From Notamacropus eugenii (taxonomy: Eukaryota; Chordata; Mammalia; Diprotodontia; Macropodidae): a stretch of 64,000 bases of DNA. The notes beneath the pieces were generated by a model that did no database searches, had not been told where the DNA came from, and saw only the letters and a list, made by a program, of their open reading frames with translations. Made by a program: the position numbers and the translations under genes. This document shows, in pieces, positions 1-12,172 of this stretch. How positions within the stretch are numbered: position 1 is the stretch's first letter; each line of letters starts with the position of its first letter. The stretch covers positions 260,735,008 through 260,799,007 of the forward strand of contig NC_092872.1 of assembly GCF_028372415.1 (NCBI RefSeq), written 5' to 3'.

Positions 1-1390
1 CTGAGAGCTCCCAATTCTGATAAAAAAGATGAGAATGATCATCTTTTCTTTACCAATGGTATGTTTTAGGCTTGTAGTAGGAATAAATGAAATAAGGTCT
101 GTAAAGTTTTTGAAGCAGTGTGGTATAAACACAGCCCAGGGAGTCAGAGAGACTGGGTCCAAATCCTGCCTCTGACACTTATTCCCCATGTGACTTTGGG
201 CAAGTCATTTAACCTCCTGAGCCTTAGTTCCTCATTTTTTAAATGAAGCGGTTGGGCTAGGTGGCTCTGAGGTCCCTTCTGGCTCTAAATCTGTGGTTTT
301 ATGCAGGCTGGATAGAAGGACATCTATGGGATCCCTGGGCTAAGCGAGCAGTGCTGGTGAGAAGTGGGACAGGGGAGAGCTGGGATCTTGGCCAGCGCCC
401 AGCTTTACCTCAGCCTTTGCTTGAGTGCATCCGAGGTGTCCCATCTTGTTACCCTGATGGGAAAATGGGTGGCCTCCTGTTGTTTAACAGGACAAAAGAG
501 CAGCTGGGCACAAATGAGTGCCCAGGGTTGGGGGAGGGGGTCCTCACGATTGATTTTTGGCAGGACTCTAATTACTGAGGACACTAACTCTCACCCATTG
601 CAGGAGCTGGGCTCTAAAGATCTGGCTTGAATGCCTATATTTGCATCACCATTTAGCTTAATTAGGATGTCAAGAGCTGGTTCTGGAGTTGTGAAATGAC
701 TTAGTATCATTTTAATTTGGCTCAATGTCCTGTGGTTTACATCTCTTTTCCTCCTTTTCCTCCCAAGTCCTCTCTCTGATATAGTAATTCCCTGCAAAAG
801 TGGAGGCAGAGTATGAAGGCAGGGCAGAAAGAGAGTGACCTCAGGTTCTAATTGTGTATCTGCTTCCTGCCTGTTGCACCTTGAGCAAGCAACCCCACTG
901 GGACTTAGTTTCCCTCTCCATAAAATGAGGGAATGGGACCAATTGACCCCAGGATTTCTTTCAGCTCTCGATTCCACGATCTAAAGAACTTGCTCAAATG
1001 TTTCCTCTTCACCTCCAGGATTAGATAGAACTTGACCAAGCAACTGAGCCATATGGACATTGACCTAACACAGCTAACTTTAGCAGCTGCTTTTGGCTTT
1101 AATCCAGAAGGAGACTATTGCTCAATTAATTGGGGCTGTGGACCCGCAGCTTCCACTCTCCAGCAAGCCTGAGGAGCAGCAGAGTGTGACCATAAACATG
1201 ATCACGTTTCTTCAGGAGAAAAATATGGGATCCTACAACTGTAGATTTAGAGGGGAAAGGGATCTTTGTTGCTATAATAATAACAGCAGCAACAATAATA
1301 GTATTGGTATATAATTAATTTATAATTATGTATATTAATAATAATCAGTAATAGTAATAATTAATCCAAATAATAATAATTTCTGACATC
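1..1390. other. ATOH7 upstream region, part 1: MIR/THER1 copies and a homeodomain/POU motif cluster
   Basis: MIR/THER1-type SINEs lie at about 105-300 and 834-985 on the + strand. The stretch between is unique and holds TAATTA (569-574), an octamer ATTTGCAT (639-646) and TTAATTA (658-664). An AAT-rich simple stretch runs from about 1,275 to 1,390. No exon is recognised. Confidence 0.6.
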
Positions 1391-1618
1391 TATATAGCAC
1401 TTTACATTTATTATCTCACATAAAATCCCACAAGATAGTTGCTATTATTATTGGAGCACTGTTACTGAAGTCTCACTAGGGCTTACATGACCCATTTTAT
1501 GGACGAGGAAGCTAATGCACAGAAAGGTTTAAGTGAGCTAGCTGTCCAAGGTCTTACAATTGGTATGATTTGAACTCATATCTTCCTGACCTGAGTGTGG
1601 CATTCTGTTTCCCACACC
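1390..1618 (-). repeat. MIR/THER1-type CORE-SINE
   Basis: The reverse complement shows the typical order: tRNA-derived head, the 'ttgaactcatat' box-like stretch, a diverged 'gatgaggaaactgaggc' region and a 'cactttacatttatt' 3' part. Confidence 0.8.
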
Positions 1619-1810
1619 AGAGGTGGGCAAAAAATGCTCCCAACCCTCTCCAGTGCAGCCCAAACCAGATTAAAGTGTCACTGAGAAATATTTAATGAGA
1701 TAACTAAAAATAAATAAAACCTAGTTAATATTGAATCTTAGAACTGATTCAATACGGGATCCTCCTGTAGGGATTAGCAGCCCCCAAACCATTTGAATCT
1801 GACACCCCTG
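1618..1810. mobile_element. hAT-type MITE remnant (family 1)
   Basis: About 190 bp with an internal 'aaccagattaaa' block and a terminal 'tctgacacccctg'. It resembles the copy at 15,647-15,832, so the two are the same non-autonomous family. It is diverged and old. Confidence 0.55.
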
Positions 1811-3110
1811 CACTATGTACCTTCCTCACCCCATTTTATAGGCTCAGGAGAAGATACTTCCCCTGGACTACACCAGAAGTAATCGACAGAGCAGGGACCT
1901 GAACCAGGATTGTTCACTGACTCTGAATTCAACGCTTTTTTTCTGCTACACCCAAATAACTTCTAACGTGATGTCCTTAATATCCTTCTGAACTAAAACC
2001 TATCTCCTCACTTACTTGGGCCAGCTCTCAGGACAACATGAATCATGAACAAAATCCAGTTCCCTGGAATCCTGTGGGAAGCTGTAAAACACACAGGTTT
2101 GTATCACTGGGTTCTCAGCCCTCCAGGAGATGGAATAAAGCAAACACCCACCCCCATCCCAGGCATGGCTGTGCTCGGGGCCCATCAGAAGGCTTTAAGG
2201 AATGCCTCAGTGGTTTAGGGACTATCTCTGAGAAACTCCTTACCCACCCTAGTTAAATCAGGCATCCTTTCCCCCCACTTCCCGATTCCCTTTTATCAGC
2301 AGGAGGCCACATCCTTAATTAGTTGGGGGTGGGGACCACTTGTAATCTCCTGGGAGCAGGCCATGGCCTAGCTGGTACTAGACGCTTGGTTGGAGTTAAT
2401 GCCAGGCTTGGTTGGCCTCTCCACCCATGACATATGGGAAACCCTTCAAGCCTCCAGCCAAGGTTATAACAGCCAATGTTGGGGGAGTGGAACTTCCCTG
2501 CTGGGAAAATAACCTGCCACAAAGGGCTGGGAAGACCAGCGTCATCCCTGGTAGAGGTCAAGGCTGTACTTAGGCCAAACAGCATCTGGCAAGCTGGGTT
2601 GATTGGAAATCAATGGGACGCCGCAGGGCATGGGTGTGATTTTATGCTTCCGTGCACAGAAATATAATGGGTGAGACATAGCAAAGCTCGGACCCTGCTC
2701 CCAGCACTGTTCCCCTGACCTTGATGTTTCTCATTTGTCAATAAGTTGTATTGAACCGTCTACATACAAGGGATGTGTGAGAGGCCTTTTCCTGGCTCTC
2801 TTAGATGCTGGACTCTATTGACTGGAAATCTCATTTGGCTATCAGCAGTCTAGGGGTGCTCAAGTTATAGTACACCAACAAGCCTACTGGTACCATGGCT
2901 GCCTCTACACACTTCCCTCTTCTGCTCAGTTCTGTAAGTTGGACACTGGGCCAAAATTAGATCATCCAACAGCAATCCAAGTCAACAAGGATTTGCTCTG
3001 GGTGATCAAGAGGATGGATGCTGGGAAGACAGACCCAGAAAGGAAATGGAATTTAAATTGTTTCCGTTATAGTAACTAGATCTTGTTTGAAACTATCTGT
3101 ATGTCATTTG
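1811..3110. other. Unique upstream sequence; motif cluster near 2.3 kb
   Basis: No gene and no clear repeat. At 2,315-2,350 a TTAATTA and a TAATCT (OTX/CRX-like) lie close together, about 16.3 kb before the ATOH7 start codon. The stretch to 2,680 looks complex and non-repetitive. Confidence 0.4.
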
Positions 3111-3240
3111 TCTGTGAGCTTCGATAGACTGTGCCCCCCTTGAGGGAAGGGTCTGCCCTTTGCCTTTCTTTATTTCCCTGGCATTTAATCCAGGGCCTGG
3201 GACAGACTAGTACTAAACAAAGCTTATTGACTGACCAAGG
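3110..3240 (+). repeat. L2 LINE 3' end
   Basis: Shows the L2 tail order: 'ttgagggaagggtctgcc', 'tttatttccctggcattta', then 'cttattgactgac'. Confidence 0.75.
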
Positions 3241-3389
3241 GCAGCTTCCTGATGCCCTCCTCCAATACTTTGTCCTAATATGGAAAACACCCTGGGGATG
3301 AAAAGATTCTACCAGGGGAGTCCAAGGTGGGTTCTACCAAATTGTAATGGCTTTAAATGTGGTCTCAGATTGTGCATCTCTCCTCTGAG

Positions 3390-3530
3390 GATCATGGAAT
3401 CATAAGCCTCTGAAGCTGGTGGTCCAGTGCCCCTCCCCAGTTTACAGATGAGAAAACTGAGTTTCATGGAGGTTGAGTGATAAAGTCAAAATTTGAACTC
3501 AGTATTCTTTCTACCAGATCAGCCCAGTCA
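3390..3530 (-). repeat. MIR/THER1-type SINE
   Basis: The 'cagatgagaaaactgag' motif is followed by 'aatttgaactcagtattctt', the reverse-strand CORE-SINE signature. Confidence 0.75.
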
Positions 3531-3814
3531 CAGTCAGAGAAGCATGGCAGCAGGGTGGCACAACTCCTGCAGAGGTGGACATTTTTTGGCCACAGCTACT
3601 CTCAAAGACCAATTACTTAGTAGTGGCCAGGTTGCAATTTCTTGGTGGGAAGAGTGGCCACGCTGAGGAAATTGAGGGTTCCTGAAGTATGTCAGTTTTA
3701 TTGGGTAGGTCAGACAGCTAAATCTCTTATCTTAAAGTGCATCACATTTAAATACCTCCACAAAACTTGCAATGGCTTGCGTATGCATCATCTCACTGTT
3801 CATCAAAGGACATG

Positions 3815-4125
3815 ATATTTGTAAAATGCTTGGCTCACTGTAAGTGCTTAATAAATGCTTATTTTCCCTACCTTCATTTGTTCCATTTGCATTATTGTTA
3901 CAACTTAAGGATCACTGAATCTTATATTTGCCCTTCCATAGCACCCCAAAGATCTCTGACCCTTTCCATCTGCCTTGCAGCCGAATCCTCCTATGGGTAT
4001 TGGCTCTCTAGCTAAAACACGAGCTCCTGGAGAGCAGGGACTGTCTCACTTGTCTATTTGTAAACCTAGTGCTTAAATATAGTAGGTGTTTAATACATGT
4101 CTTTTCATTCAGTCAGTCATTCTCT
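3815..4125 (+). repeat. Two L2 LINE 3' tails
   Basis: 'agtgcttaataaatgctta' near 3,840 and a second tail at 4,015-4,120 with 'gagctcctggagagcaggga' and 'taggtgtttaata'. Confidence 0.7.
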
Positions 4126-4129
4126 AACA

Positions 4130-4300
4130 CCAACCCTGAAAGGTAGGTGCTACAAGTATTATTGTCCTCATTTTACAGATGGGGAAACTGAGGCTCTCAA
4201 AGGTTAAGAGATTTGTCTATAAACCCACCATTAAGTGTCCAAGGCAGTATTCAAGCTCAGGTCTTCCCAACTCTGAGTGCAGGACTCCATCCATGAGGGC
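4130..4300 (-). repeat. MIR/THER1-type SINE
   Basis: Contains 'tttacagatggggaaactga' and 'caagctcaggtcttcc' in reverse-strand SINE order. Confidence 0.8.
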
Positions 4301-4589
4301 AGGTAAGGCTGCTTTTGTGGACAAAGTGAAGCATCTTAAAATCCAAGGAGACACTAGCCTGGCATGAATCATACTACACCCAGACTCCCAAGTTTCCTAT
4401 TTTTTAGGGTCCAATTCCCCAGACTTGCTAGACAAGTGTGGTTTCCAGGTACTAAGTTCCACCTGCTGATCATTTCTGATTTTGAAAGCAATGTTCTGAG
4501 GCCTCAGACCTTCCCTTACCCAGAAATGCATCCTTTGCTGCATGAGATCTCATCTTGGAAGCTGTGAGATGCCTTAGGTATCTTCGCAT

Positions 4590-4760
4590 CATGGACCAAG
4601 AACTGAGAGGGACCTCAGAAACCAACCTTTCGTTTTGCAAGTGAGGAAACTGGGACCAAGGAGGCAAAGAGATCTGCCCAAAGTTTCACAGGTAGTAAGT
4701 ACCAGAGGCAAAACTCAAATCTAGGTCTTCAGATACTTCCTACTATACTGCATGAGCTGA
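4590..4760 (-). repeat. MIR/THER1-type SINE
   Basis: Contains 'gtgaggaaactgggac', 'ttcacaggtagtaagt' and 'aactcaaatctaggtcttc' in reverse-strand order. Confidence 0.8.
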
Positions 4761-4969
4761 ATTTGGACATTAATCACTGAGGCTCTAGGAGAAGCATCAA
4801 ACTCAGTTCCCTACTCTAACGTTTACAGGCAGTCTAAATGGGGAGATACAACTCACAGGAAAAGTGTCAGTGAGAAGAGTACACTTTTACAGGTGCCTCA
4901 TACAGGCTAAGGGGTCAACTTTAGAGAAGGAGAAACAGATCTCTGGGACAACTACAATAGGCTTTATGG

Positions 4970-5095
4970 AAGATGTGGTGCCCATCAAGCTGCTGACTTT
5001 GGAGTCTGGGCCCTTGGGTTCTATACCCAGCTGGGCACTTACTACCTAGGTGACCTTGGGCAAGTCACTTCTTTGACTCTGGAAGACAAAGTTCT
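4970..5095 (+). repeat. MIR/THER1-type SINE, 5' half
   Basis: Contains 'tttggagtctgggc', 'ttcta' and 'tgaccttgggcaagtcactt' in forward order. Confidence 0.75.
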
Positions 5096-5284
5096 ATGCC
5101 TAGGGGGAAAGGAGCATCCTTTCTCCTTGCAAGTGTGCTTCTGGGCTCATGTTCATCCTTCCCATGTCACTCAATGACTGTCCTATCTCCCTTTCAATTC
5201 CTCCTTGAACCATGGCCACCATCATGAATCAGTTCCTCCTCTCAGGAGTTTGTCATGATGATAGCCTACAGTTGACCAGGACAG

Positions 5285-5390
5285 ATTACCCATTTCTTAA
5301 TGAACAAAATGTGCCAGGCATGGAGCTTATCCCTAGGGAGATGAAGCAGTCAATCAACAAACATTTATTAAGTATCAATCACTTGTGGAC
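5285..5390 (-). repeat. L2 LINE 3' end
   Basis: The stretch 'gtcaatcaacaaacatttat' followed by 'taagtatc' is the reverse complement of the L2 tail. Confidence 0.65.
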
Positions 5391-7885
5391 ACTGCCCCAG
5401 GATGTTGTTTGTCCTTTGGGTTTGAAGAGAACTAGTGACATCCCAGGGTGACCTCTTGATTTGTGGATGAGTTGGATTTAGAGGAGGCAGAGGTACACTA
5501 AGTCATCAGCCTCATTTTCTCTTCCAGGGTCATCCAAATCCAGTGGCAGGACAAAAGTCAGGATGACCAAAGGTGCCCTGGGATGCAATGGATGACCTTG
5601 GAGTCTTCAAAGTCTAGCCAAGTTCTGAGAGCTCACATCATCTGCTTCAGCCTCTTTCATGGCCCATTGGAATAAATCGTTCTCATCCATCTATTCTACC
5701 AGGAGAAGTCTTCACATGCTTGGGGCAAACATCCCCCTAAATCCCCAGTGGGTTTGAGGCCTGTCAACTGCTTTCAATCTGGTTGCTGAGAAGGTTTACC
5801 GCGATGTGGCTGATGTGCATGCTACAGCTTCTTGGAGCCAGAGGTGAGATTTGAGTGAAAGTGAACACCAAAGGTGGACAAGCAGCCCTGAAACTGACTA
5901 GGCAGCCCTCACACTAGAGGTACTAGTCATCCCTGAACATCCCATACCTGGAAATACAAATGTCAGGAATGAAATAATCCCTTCCCACTAGGAGAGACAC
6001 ACAAGAGAGATCGTTTCTATCCTATATTAGTTTACATTCCAATAGGGAGAGACGATATATATGGCGGAGTGGAAAGTAGTAACCAGGGAAGTGGGAGGTT
6101 TTGGTCCAAGGAGCTGCAGAAAAGTGAGGGAGCCAGAGAGCAGTTGAATGTCTTCCCTTTCCCAGAAGCAATGGCATTACTGCCTTGATTACTGTGCCAA
6201 GAGGAAGAGGTGGAAAGGGCAGGGAGGTTTTGGGTGCACTGTCATGTCAGGAAGACCTCTGGGGTGAAGCATGGTTGGGGAAAGGGGACTTTTCACCAAT
6301 CAGGACAGTGCAGGGAAGTTTGAACAGCAATAGTAGCAGTGGGTCTTGTCTCTGTGTCTCTGCACCCACCCAGGCTATCTGGGATGGATGGGGATGTCTG
6401 TCTCCCTGGAAGTAGCCTCAGGGTCTCTATCTCTCCTTCCCCCTCCAAGGAAATTCCTGGGAGCCTGAATTCTTAGTTACCATGCTACATCCTTATGTAA
6501 ATATTCTGAAAGAGAAATTCTATCCTATAACTATTGTTAAATGTCTGGAGAATTCAAACTGGGTAAGGATGACATTAACTCCATTAAATGGTCTAGGAGC
6601 ATTTTATCAATCTGTGGTTTTCAGGTCTCCTTTCTGTATGAATTTCCCATTTTACAAGAGAATGCCAAGGTACAAAGCCAATGATACTAGGGCTCCAGCT
6701 CACTGGTGAATGGACATGCAAAATCAGCAAAGCATATTTGCTAAGGAAGATTAAATGACCAACCTCTCCCATCAAACTGAGGCATCTAGCAGCTGGAGAA
6801 CACAACACCAAATGTGCTGACTCAGCTGGAGGAGGTGGCTGAGGCGTCCCTTCTCTCCTGAGCTCTGCCATCAGCACCAGCTACTCCTTTGTCCCAGTCC
6901 CAACTCCCAGTGCCCATTTTGATCTCAGCTGACTTCTCCTGGCTAAGATGCTGGTGCCTTTGGCTTGGAAATGTTGTTCCCACTGCTTTGGAGTCATAGA
7001 CATCATGGACCAGGATCTCCAGACCATACTCAATTAGTAAACCCACTAGTACTCCTTGAGAACCTATTAAAAACAAGGTGCTCCAAGGCAAGGTTGTGCG
7101 GAATAGATTCACAAAGCAGCTCGTTCCCCTCAAGGACCTTTCCAACCCACACCCAATACCCATTTACTCTACATTCATACTAGATCTAGACATAATAAAC
7201 ACACAAGTAAAAGAAACAAAAACACCAGATTAATTTGTTTGCAAAACAAAAGCACAAGCTCCCTAGTCATCCATCATTGCCTTATGTAGAATTCTGGGTC
7301 AGCAGAAAGAGAGTCCTTTCCTGATCCTCCGTGTCCTTTCACCAGGACAGGATGCCCCTGAAACCTCAGCAAGAAAGTCACATCAAACCAACACATGGCA
7401 CCAGTGAAGCTTTGTCTAGTGTTAGCTCCAGATGAATATTATTGATATTGCTAAAAATAAAACCAAGCCTCCAAACCAACCAGGTCTAACCACGTCACAC
7501 ATCCCCACCCCTGCCTCTACCTTCCAATTCAAAAATCTTCAAAAACACCGAGTCCTCAGCCTAACGCTTAAAAGACTTCAGCACTCTAGCTCACACCTAC
7601 CTTTTTGGTCTCACTTCTTATCATTCCCCTTCGTGTCCTTCCCATCCTAGTCAATCTGGTTGATAGCTCTTTCCCATAAGCAACATTCTTGCACCTCTGC
7701 ACAGGACTGGGGTCTGTGGCTGGAATTCACTCTCCCCATCTCCTCCTAGAATTGCAAGATTCCTTCCAAGCATAGCTGAGGCAGCACCTTCAAGAGAGGA
7801 CGCACCTTGATACACTCTTCTCTCCCCACCCAAGTCACCAGTGCTCTTTCCCTCCTGAAAACTGTGATCATTTATTTTCTTCTGT
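5390..7885. other. Intergenic, nothing recognised
   Basis: About 2.5 kb with short ORFs only. I see no family resemblance, splice-framed exon or repeat that I can name. Confidence 0.5.
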
Positions 7886-7946
7886 ATGTCATTCAGTCAA
7901 TAAACTTTTAAGTACCTGCTATGCAAGGTCAGGCACTGTATTCAAT

Positions 7947-7949
<3 letters not shown>

Positions 7950-8010
<61 letters not shown>
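7950..8010. repeat. (GA)n microsatellite
   Basis: About 28 uninterrupted GA units, preceded at 7,885-7,949 by a reverse-strand L2 tail ('cagtcaataaacttttaagt'). Confidence 0.95.
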
Positions 8011-8059
8011 TGAGCTTCTATGCTTGTGGTGGTCACTGGTGATCACATTCCAATGGGCA

Positions 8060-8780
8060 GAGATGTGCACTTCACCAGCAATGGAGGCGGGTGGGGCAGG
8101 GCTGTCTGGGGCGGGAAAGGCATCTGGAAGCAGGTAAAATTTGAGCAGTCTTGAAGGAGTCCAGGAGGCTGAGGGAGGAGGCAGGGCATTCCAGGAAGGG
8201 CACAGTCATTGACCAGATGAGAAGTCTGGAGATGGTCTTATGCAGATGCTGAATGCCTGTCACTAGAGACAAACCCAAAACAATCCCTGCCCTTAAGGAT
8301 TTCACTTTCTAATGAGACGACAACATGTAAATATCATGTACATATAAAATATATACAGTGTGAATGGGAAGTAAGCTCAGAGAGAAGGGGGATGGCAGAC
8401 AAAGGTGGGATTGCAGCTGATGCCAATGAAGCCAGGAGGAAAGAGAACGTTCCAGTCATGGGGGACAGCAAGTGAGAAGGCGTGGAGTCAGGAGCCCATG
8501 TCTTGAGGGAGGAGCAGCAAGGGGGCCAGTGTCATTGGATTGTAAAATCTTTGGAGGGAGAGTAAAATGTAAGACAGCTGGGAAGGTAGGAAGGAACATG
8601 ATGAAGGGCAGGAGGTCTTATACTTGATGCTGGAGGAGATTGAGAGACACTAGAGTCCATCAAATAGGCTGGCAGCGGGATGGGATCTGAGCTTTAGGTT
8701 GATCAGTTTGACAGCTGAAGGACTGAGAAAAGGCCTGGTGTGGGAAGAGAACTGAGGCAGGGAGATGCCTCCCCAGCATG
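8060..8780 (-). repeat. L2 LINE fragments
   Basis: Two reverse-strand L2 pieces. Signatures are 'ggcattccaggaagggcaca' near 8,190, 'aatccctgcccttaaggatt' near 8,285, and 'ggccagtgtcattggat' near 8,525. The order suggests two partial copies side by side. Confidence 0.7.
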
Positions 8781-9875
8781 AAACTGATAATCCAGGTAGG
8801 AGGAGAGGAGTGCCTGTGCCCAAGCGGTGTCACTGTCAGTGAGAAGGGCACATTCAAGACACATTGTGAAGATAGAAACAGTGGGTACTTAATCAATGTT
8901 TGTTGGATTAGATTGCAATGTTTCTCTATCTACCCTGACAGCTCAAATCTCCCCATACCTCTGGTTCTATACTTCTAGATCTCCATGTACACTGCCCACC
9001 ATAACCTTGGACTCACCACCGAACTGCCTGCCTCTATGAGTAAAACCTTTGAGAAGGTAATAACTTGAAAGAACTAAGTGTTTAACATCGGAATTCGAGT
9101 GAGATGTCATAAGGTCCCAGCCAAAGCTGAGTCAACAGTTCTAGACAAGGTGTTCTACATTCCCTTTGGGATTCCATCTAGAGATGGCTCCAGGATCCAG
9201 GTCTCTGAGTCTGCTGCTGGCATCAATCTTTTGGAGTCACTTGAATTAGAACAGAGGCCCACATCAGCAAGGAGAGCAAGTCTTCAGGAATATGGGGGTG
9301 GAGAGAGAGCTATCAAAGTGTGAGGGAGCCTCAGACTCTGCCCTCTTGGCAGTGGTGGCTAGCCTGAGCCCCTGAAACTGCAGGAGAGGAAAAATCCCAA
9401 TTACCAAGCAGTAAGAACAAAGTAAACAGACAGCTGCCCTCCCTGAGGCAGAGGGCGATAGCCACAGGCTGGCTGGGACTTCGTCCTCCTCTGGGCTTTG
9501 CCTCTGAGCTGAGTCAGGGATCTCCAGAAACCTGGCGTTTAATGAGAGCCACTTTTTAGAGAAGTTACCCACCTGCTCTCCGGGAAATAGCAGACACTAC
9601 AGTTTGAGCAGAGAAACAGGGACAGCATAAGTTGTTTCTGCTTCCAGAATTTATCTCTCCTCCGCAAAGAGTACTGTGATCAGAAAGGGGGAAGGGAAGG
9701 AAAGTCAGGAAGGAAAACTGTTGAGTGGGAGTAGTCTTCTTCCTCAAGTCTTCCCCTACTCCAGAAAAGAGGTGTCTAACCTCAGCACCACAGTTTAACT
9801 AACCTATCCCGGGGCCAGTTTTAAAATAAGAGGGCAAGCAATTTGACCGACTCAGAATAGGTCTCTGCTTTCTTT
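8780..9875. other. Intergenic, nothing recognised
   Basis: No gene or named repeat seen. A CTGAGTCAG-like palindrome near 9,508 is the only short motif of note. Confidence 0.4.
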
Positions 9876-9879
9876 TCAT

Positions 9880-10108
9880 TGTTGTTTTTCAGTCTCACCC
9901 AACTCTTCCTGCCCCCATTTGGGGTTTTCTTGACAAAGATACTGGAGAAGTTTGTTTTTTTCTTCTCCAGCTCATTTTACAGGTAAGGAAACTGAGGTAA
10001 ACAGTTAAATAACTTGTCCAGCTAGTAAATATCTGAGGGCAGATTTGAATTCAGGTCTTCCTGACTCCAAACCCAGTGTTCTACCTAATGCACTGACTGT
10101 CCTCTCTA
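9880..10108 (-). repeat. tRNA-headed SINE with RTE-type tail (SINE1_MD/WSINE-like)
   Basis: Reading on the minus strand: tRNA-like head, 'ttacctgtaaaatgagctgg', then the RTE-type end 'gccaagaaaacc' region (here diverged) and 'tgactgaaaaacaac'-like terminus. It is marsupial in type. Confidence 0.8.
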
Positions 10109-10254
10109 GTCTAGCTTCTAATATCAAATACAAACTCATCTGTGCACCTTGATTTTGTGCTGGACCCATGAGTTGATTATAGTCAACTCCTGGTGAGAAT
10201 CCTACACCAGGATGTACTGAACAGAGTTTTATTCTGACCCTATTCTTTGTCTAC

Positions 10255-10395
10255 CATGCTTTGCCTTTGAGGTGGGTACAAGAGGTATTATCATCTCCAT
10301 ATTGCAGATGAGGAAAGTGTGACTCAGAAAGGAAAAGTAGTCACTACCTAATGTCAGAGGAAGGATTTGAACCCAGACCTTCTTGAATCTAGGGA
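10255..10395 (-). repeat. MIR/THER1-type SINE
   Basis: 'attgcagatgaggaaagt' and 'ggatttgaacccagacctt' in reverse order. Confidence 0.8.
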
Positions 10396-10539
10396 AAATG
10401 CAATTCTCTGGTGCTCTGAAATCAATTAAAACTCCTCAGTTGACCTCAGTTTTGGCCTTAGACACGTACTGTCTCCAGGGAAGGGTTCATCGGTCCAGGA
10501 CCAACCACCACCTTCACTCTTCCTCTCCTCCCCATGCTG

Positions 10540-10665
10540 GTCAGCTCCTTTTCCAACTCCTTGAGGGGAGGGATTGTCATTTGTCACTCTTTGTATCTCC
10601 AGCATTTAGTTCAGTGTATGGCACAAAGCAAAAACTTAATAATGTTCACTGATTGACCGAGTGAT
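10540..10665 (+). repeat. L2 LINE 3' end
   Basis: 'actccttgaggggaggga', 'tttgtatctccagcattta' and 'aacttaataatgttcactga' in L2 order. Confidence 0.75.
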
Positions 10666-11079
10666 TGTTTAAAGAGGTCATCCTCAAGATGTGACTGGCC
10701 CAAAGGATCACAGTCTGTGGGGAGTTGGTGTTCCTGAGGCCCCATGCAACGTCTTTCTGACCCAGCATGGCTGCCTTTCTGAATGCAGAGGTTGAGGAGA
10801 ACAATGTCTGTTTTTAGAAATTGCATTCTTTTCATCTTTTATAAACAATTTTCATTCTATTTTTATGGTCCATGAATATTTCATTTTACTGCAGTCCTGA
10901 GCCTGGATTACTGGATTTACCTGAGTTAGGCTGGGCCCAGATATGGGGCAGGATTGGATCACTAATGATGTCATAATTCTCATGGTTGAAGTGAGATAGG
11001 GTGATATGGGGAAAGGGGAGTGCTGGGTATTTGGATTGCTAGATCCTCAACTCTGTCACACTCTAAGTAGGAGTGTGGA

Positions 11080-11272
11080 ACCCTCAGCCTTGAGGCTACA
11101 TGTGGCTTTCTAGGTCCTCAAGTGTGGCCTTTTGACTGAGTCCAAGTGTTACAGAACAAATTCTTTTATTAAGGGGATTTGTTCTTTGAAGTTTGGACTC
11201 AAAGGGGCTACAGTTGAGGACCTAGAAGGCCATATGTAGCCTCAAGACTGAGGGTTTCCCACCCCTGCTCTA
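11080..11272. mobile_element. Palindromic MITE (nearly full-length inverted repeat)
   Basis: The left arm (ccctcagccttgaggctaca, then ggtcctcaagtgtggcc) is matched in reverse complement by the right arm (taggtcctcaactgtagcc read on the minus strand, then gaggctacatatggcc). The centre is near 11,175 around TTATTAAGGGG. A half-copy of the same family lies at 55,990-56,112. It has no coding capacity and is a DNA-transposon derivative. Confidence 0.8.
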
Positions 11273-12012
11273 GCATGTTGTTCTTCTATCCATAAATGGG
11301 GCACCCTCTCAATGTAACAAGGAGGTAGCCCTACTAACCTCATAGAATTAGCTCAGTGAGCACTTAAGAAACTTTAGAAGGAGAGGAAAAAGAGGGCAAA
11401 ATCTAGTACCTCCTGTCTCTTAGGGATGACCTGGATTGGCAGCATGAAGAAAATGAAAATTGTCTTTGAATTCATTTTTGCTTTGTTAAGGATTGAGCCT
11501 CAAAGGCAGGGAGATAGGTAATGAGCTTAGTAACATTCTAGGTGAAGAGGGCAATACTCATGGTGTAGGGGCTGATGAGCTTCGGTGGGAAGCCTAGCCT
11601 TTGATCCAGAAGGTTCCATTGCAGAAGATAAATCATGGCAATAAAGGAAGAGAAGGGGAACATGAGTGGAAATTTCCCTCTAGTCTGGTGGATGCTGCCC
11701 CTACCCATCCCCAGATCACCATTTATAGGCTAAACCAGTGGGTAGGGGTTGTTACTCCTATATATACACACACACACTAGGGTTGCTGTGCTCTGAAAGA
11801 TTGAAGGCTCTACCAACCCCTAACTTAGTTGCCCCACCTCCCTGATTGAGGACTCCTTGGTTGTACCAGCTCCTCTTTTTTTTGGAGTATCTTGGGCTTA
11901 GATTCTTTTCCAGTCATGGAAAGTCTACAGCCCTGTTTCCATACTTTGTATTCAAAATATGTAAACTCAGTCAGCTTGCATTCCTGTCTCTCAATAGATC
12001 TATCCATTTCTT
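11273..12012. other. Intergenic, nothing recognised
   Basis: Only a short CA/TA run near 11,760-11,777. Confidence 0.4.
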
Positions 12013-12172
12013 GGAGGAGCTAGGTAGTACAGTGGATGAAATTCTGGTTCTGGAGTTATGAGGATCTGAGTTCAAATGTAGTTTTAGACACTTACTAGCT
12101 GTGTGACCCTGGGCAAGTCACTTAACCCTGACTGGCTAAAAAACAAAACAAAACAAAAAAACAAACCCAAAA
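12013..12172 (+). repeat. tRNA-headed SINE with A-rich tail
   Basis: 'gagctaggtagtacagtgga', 'gagttcaaatgtag', 'tgtgaccctgggcaagtcac', then a tail of aaaac repeats. The head is the same as in the RTE-tailed SINEs, but the end is A-rich and L1-style. Confidence 0.85.
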
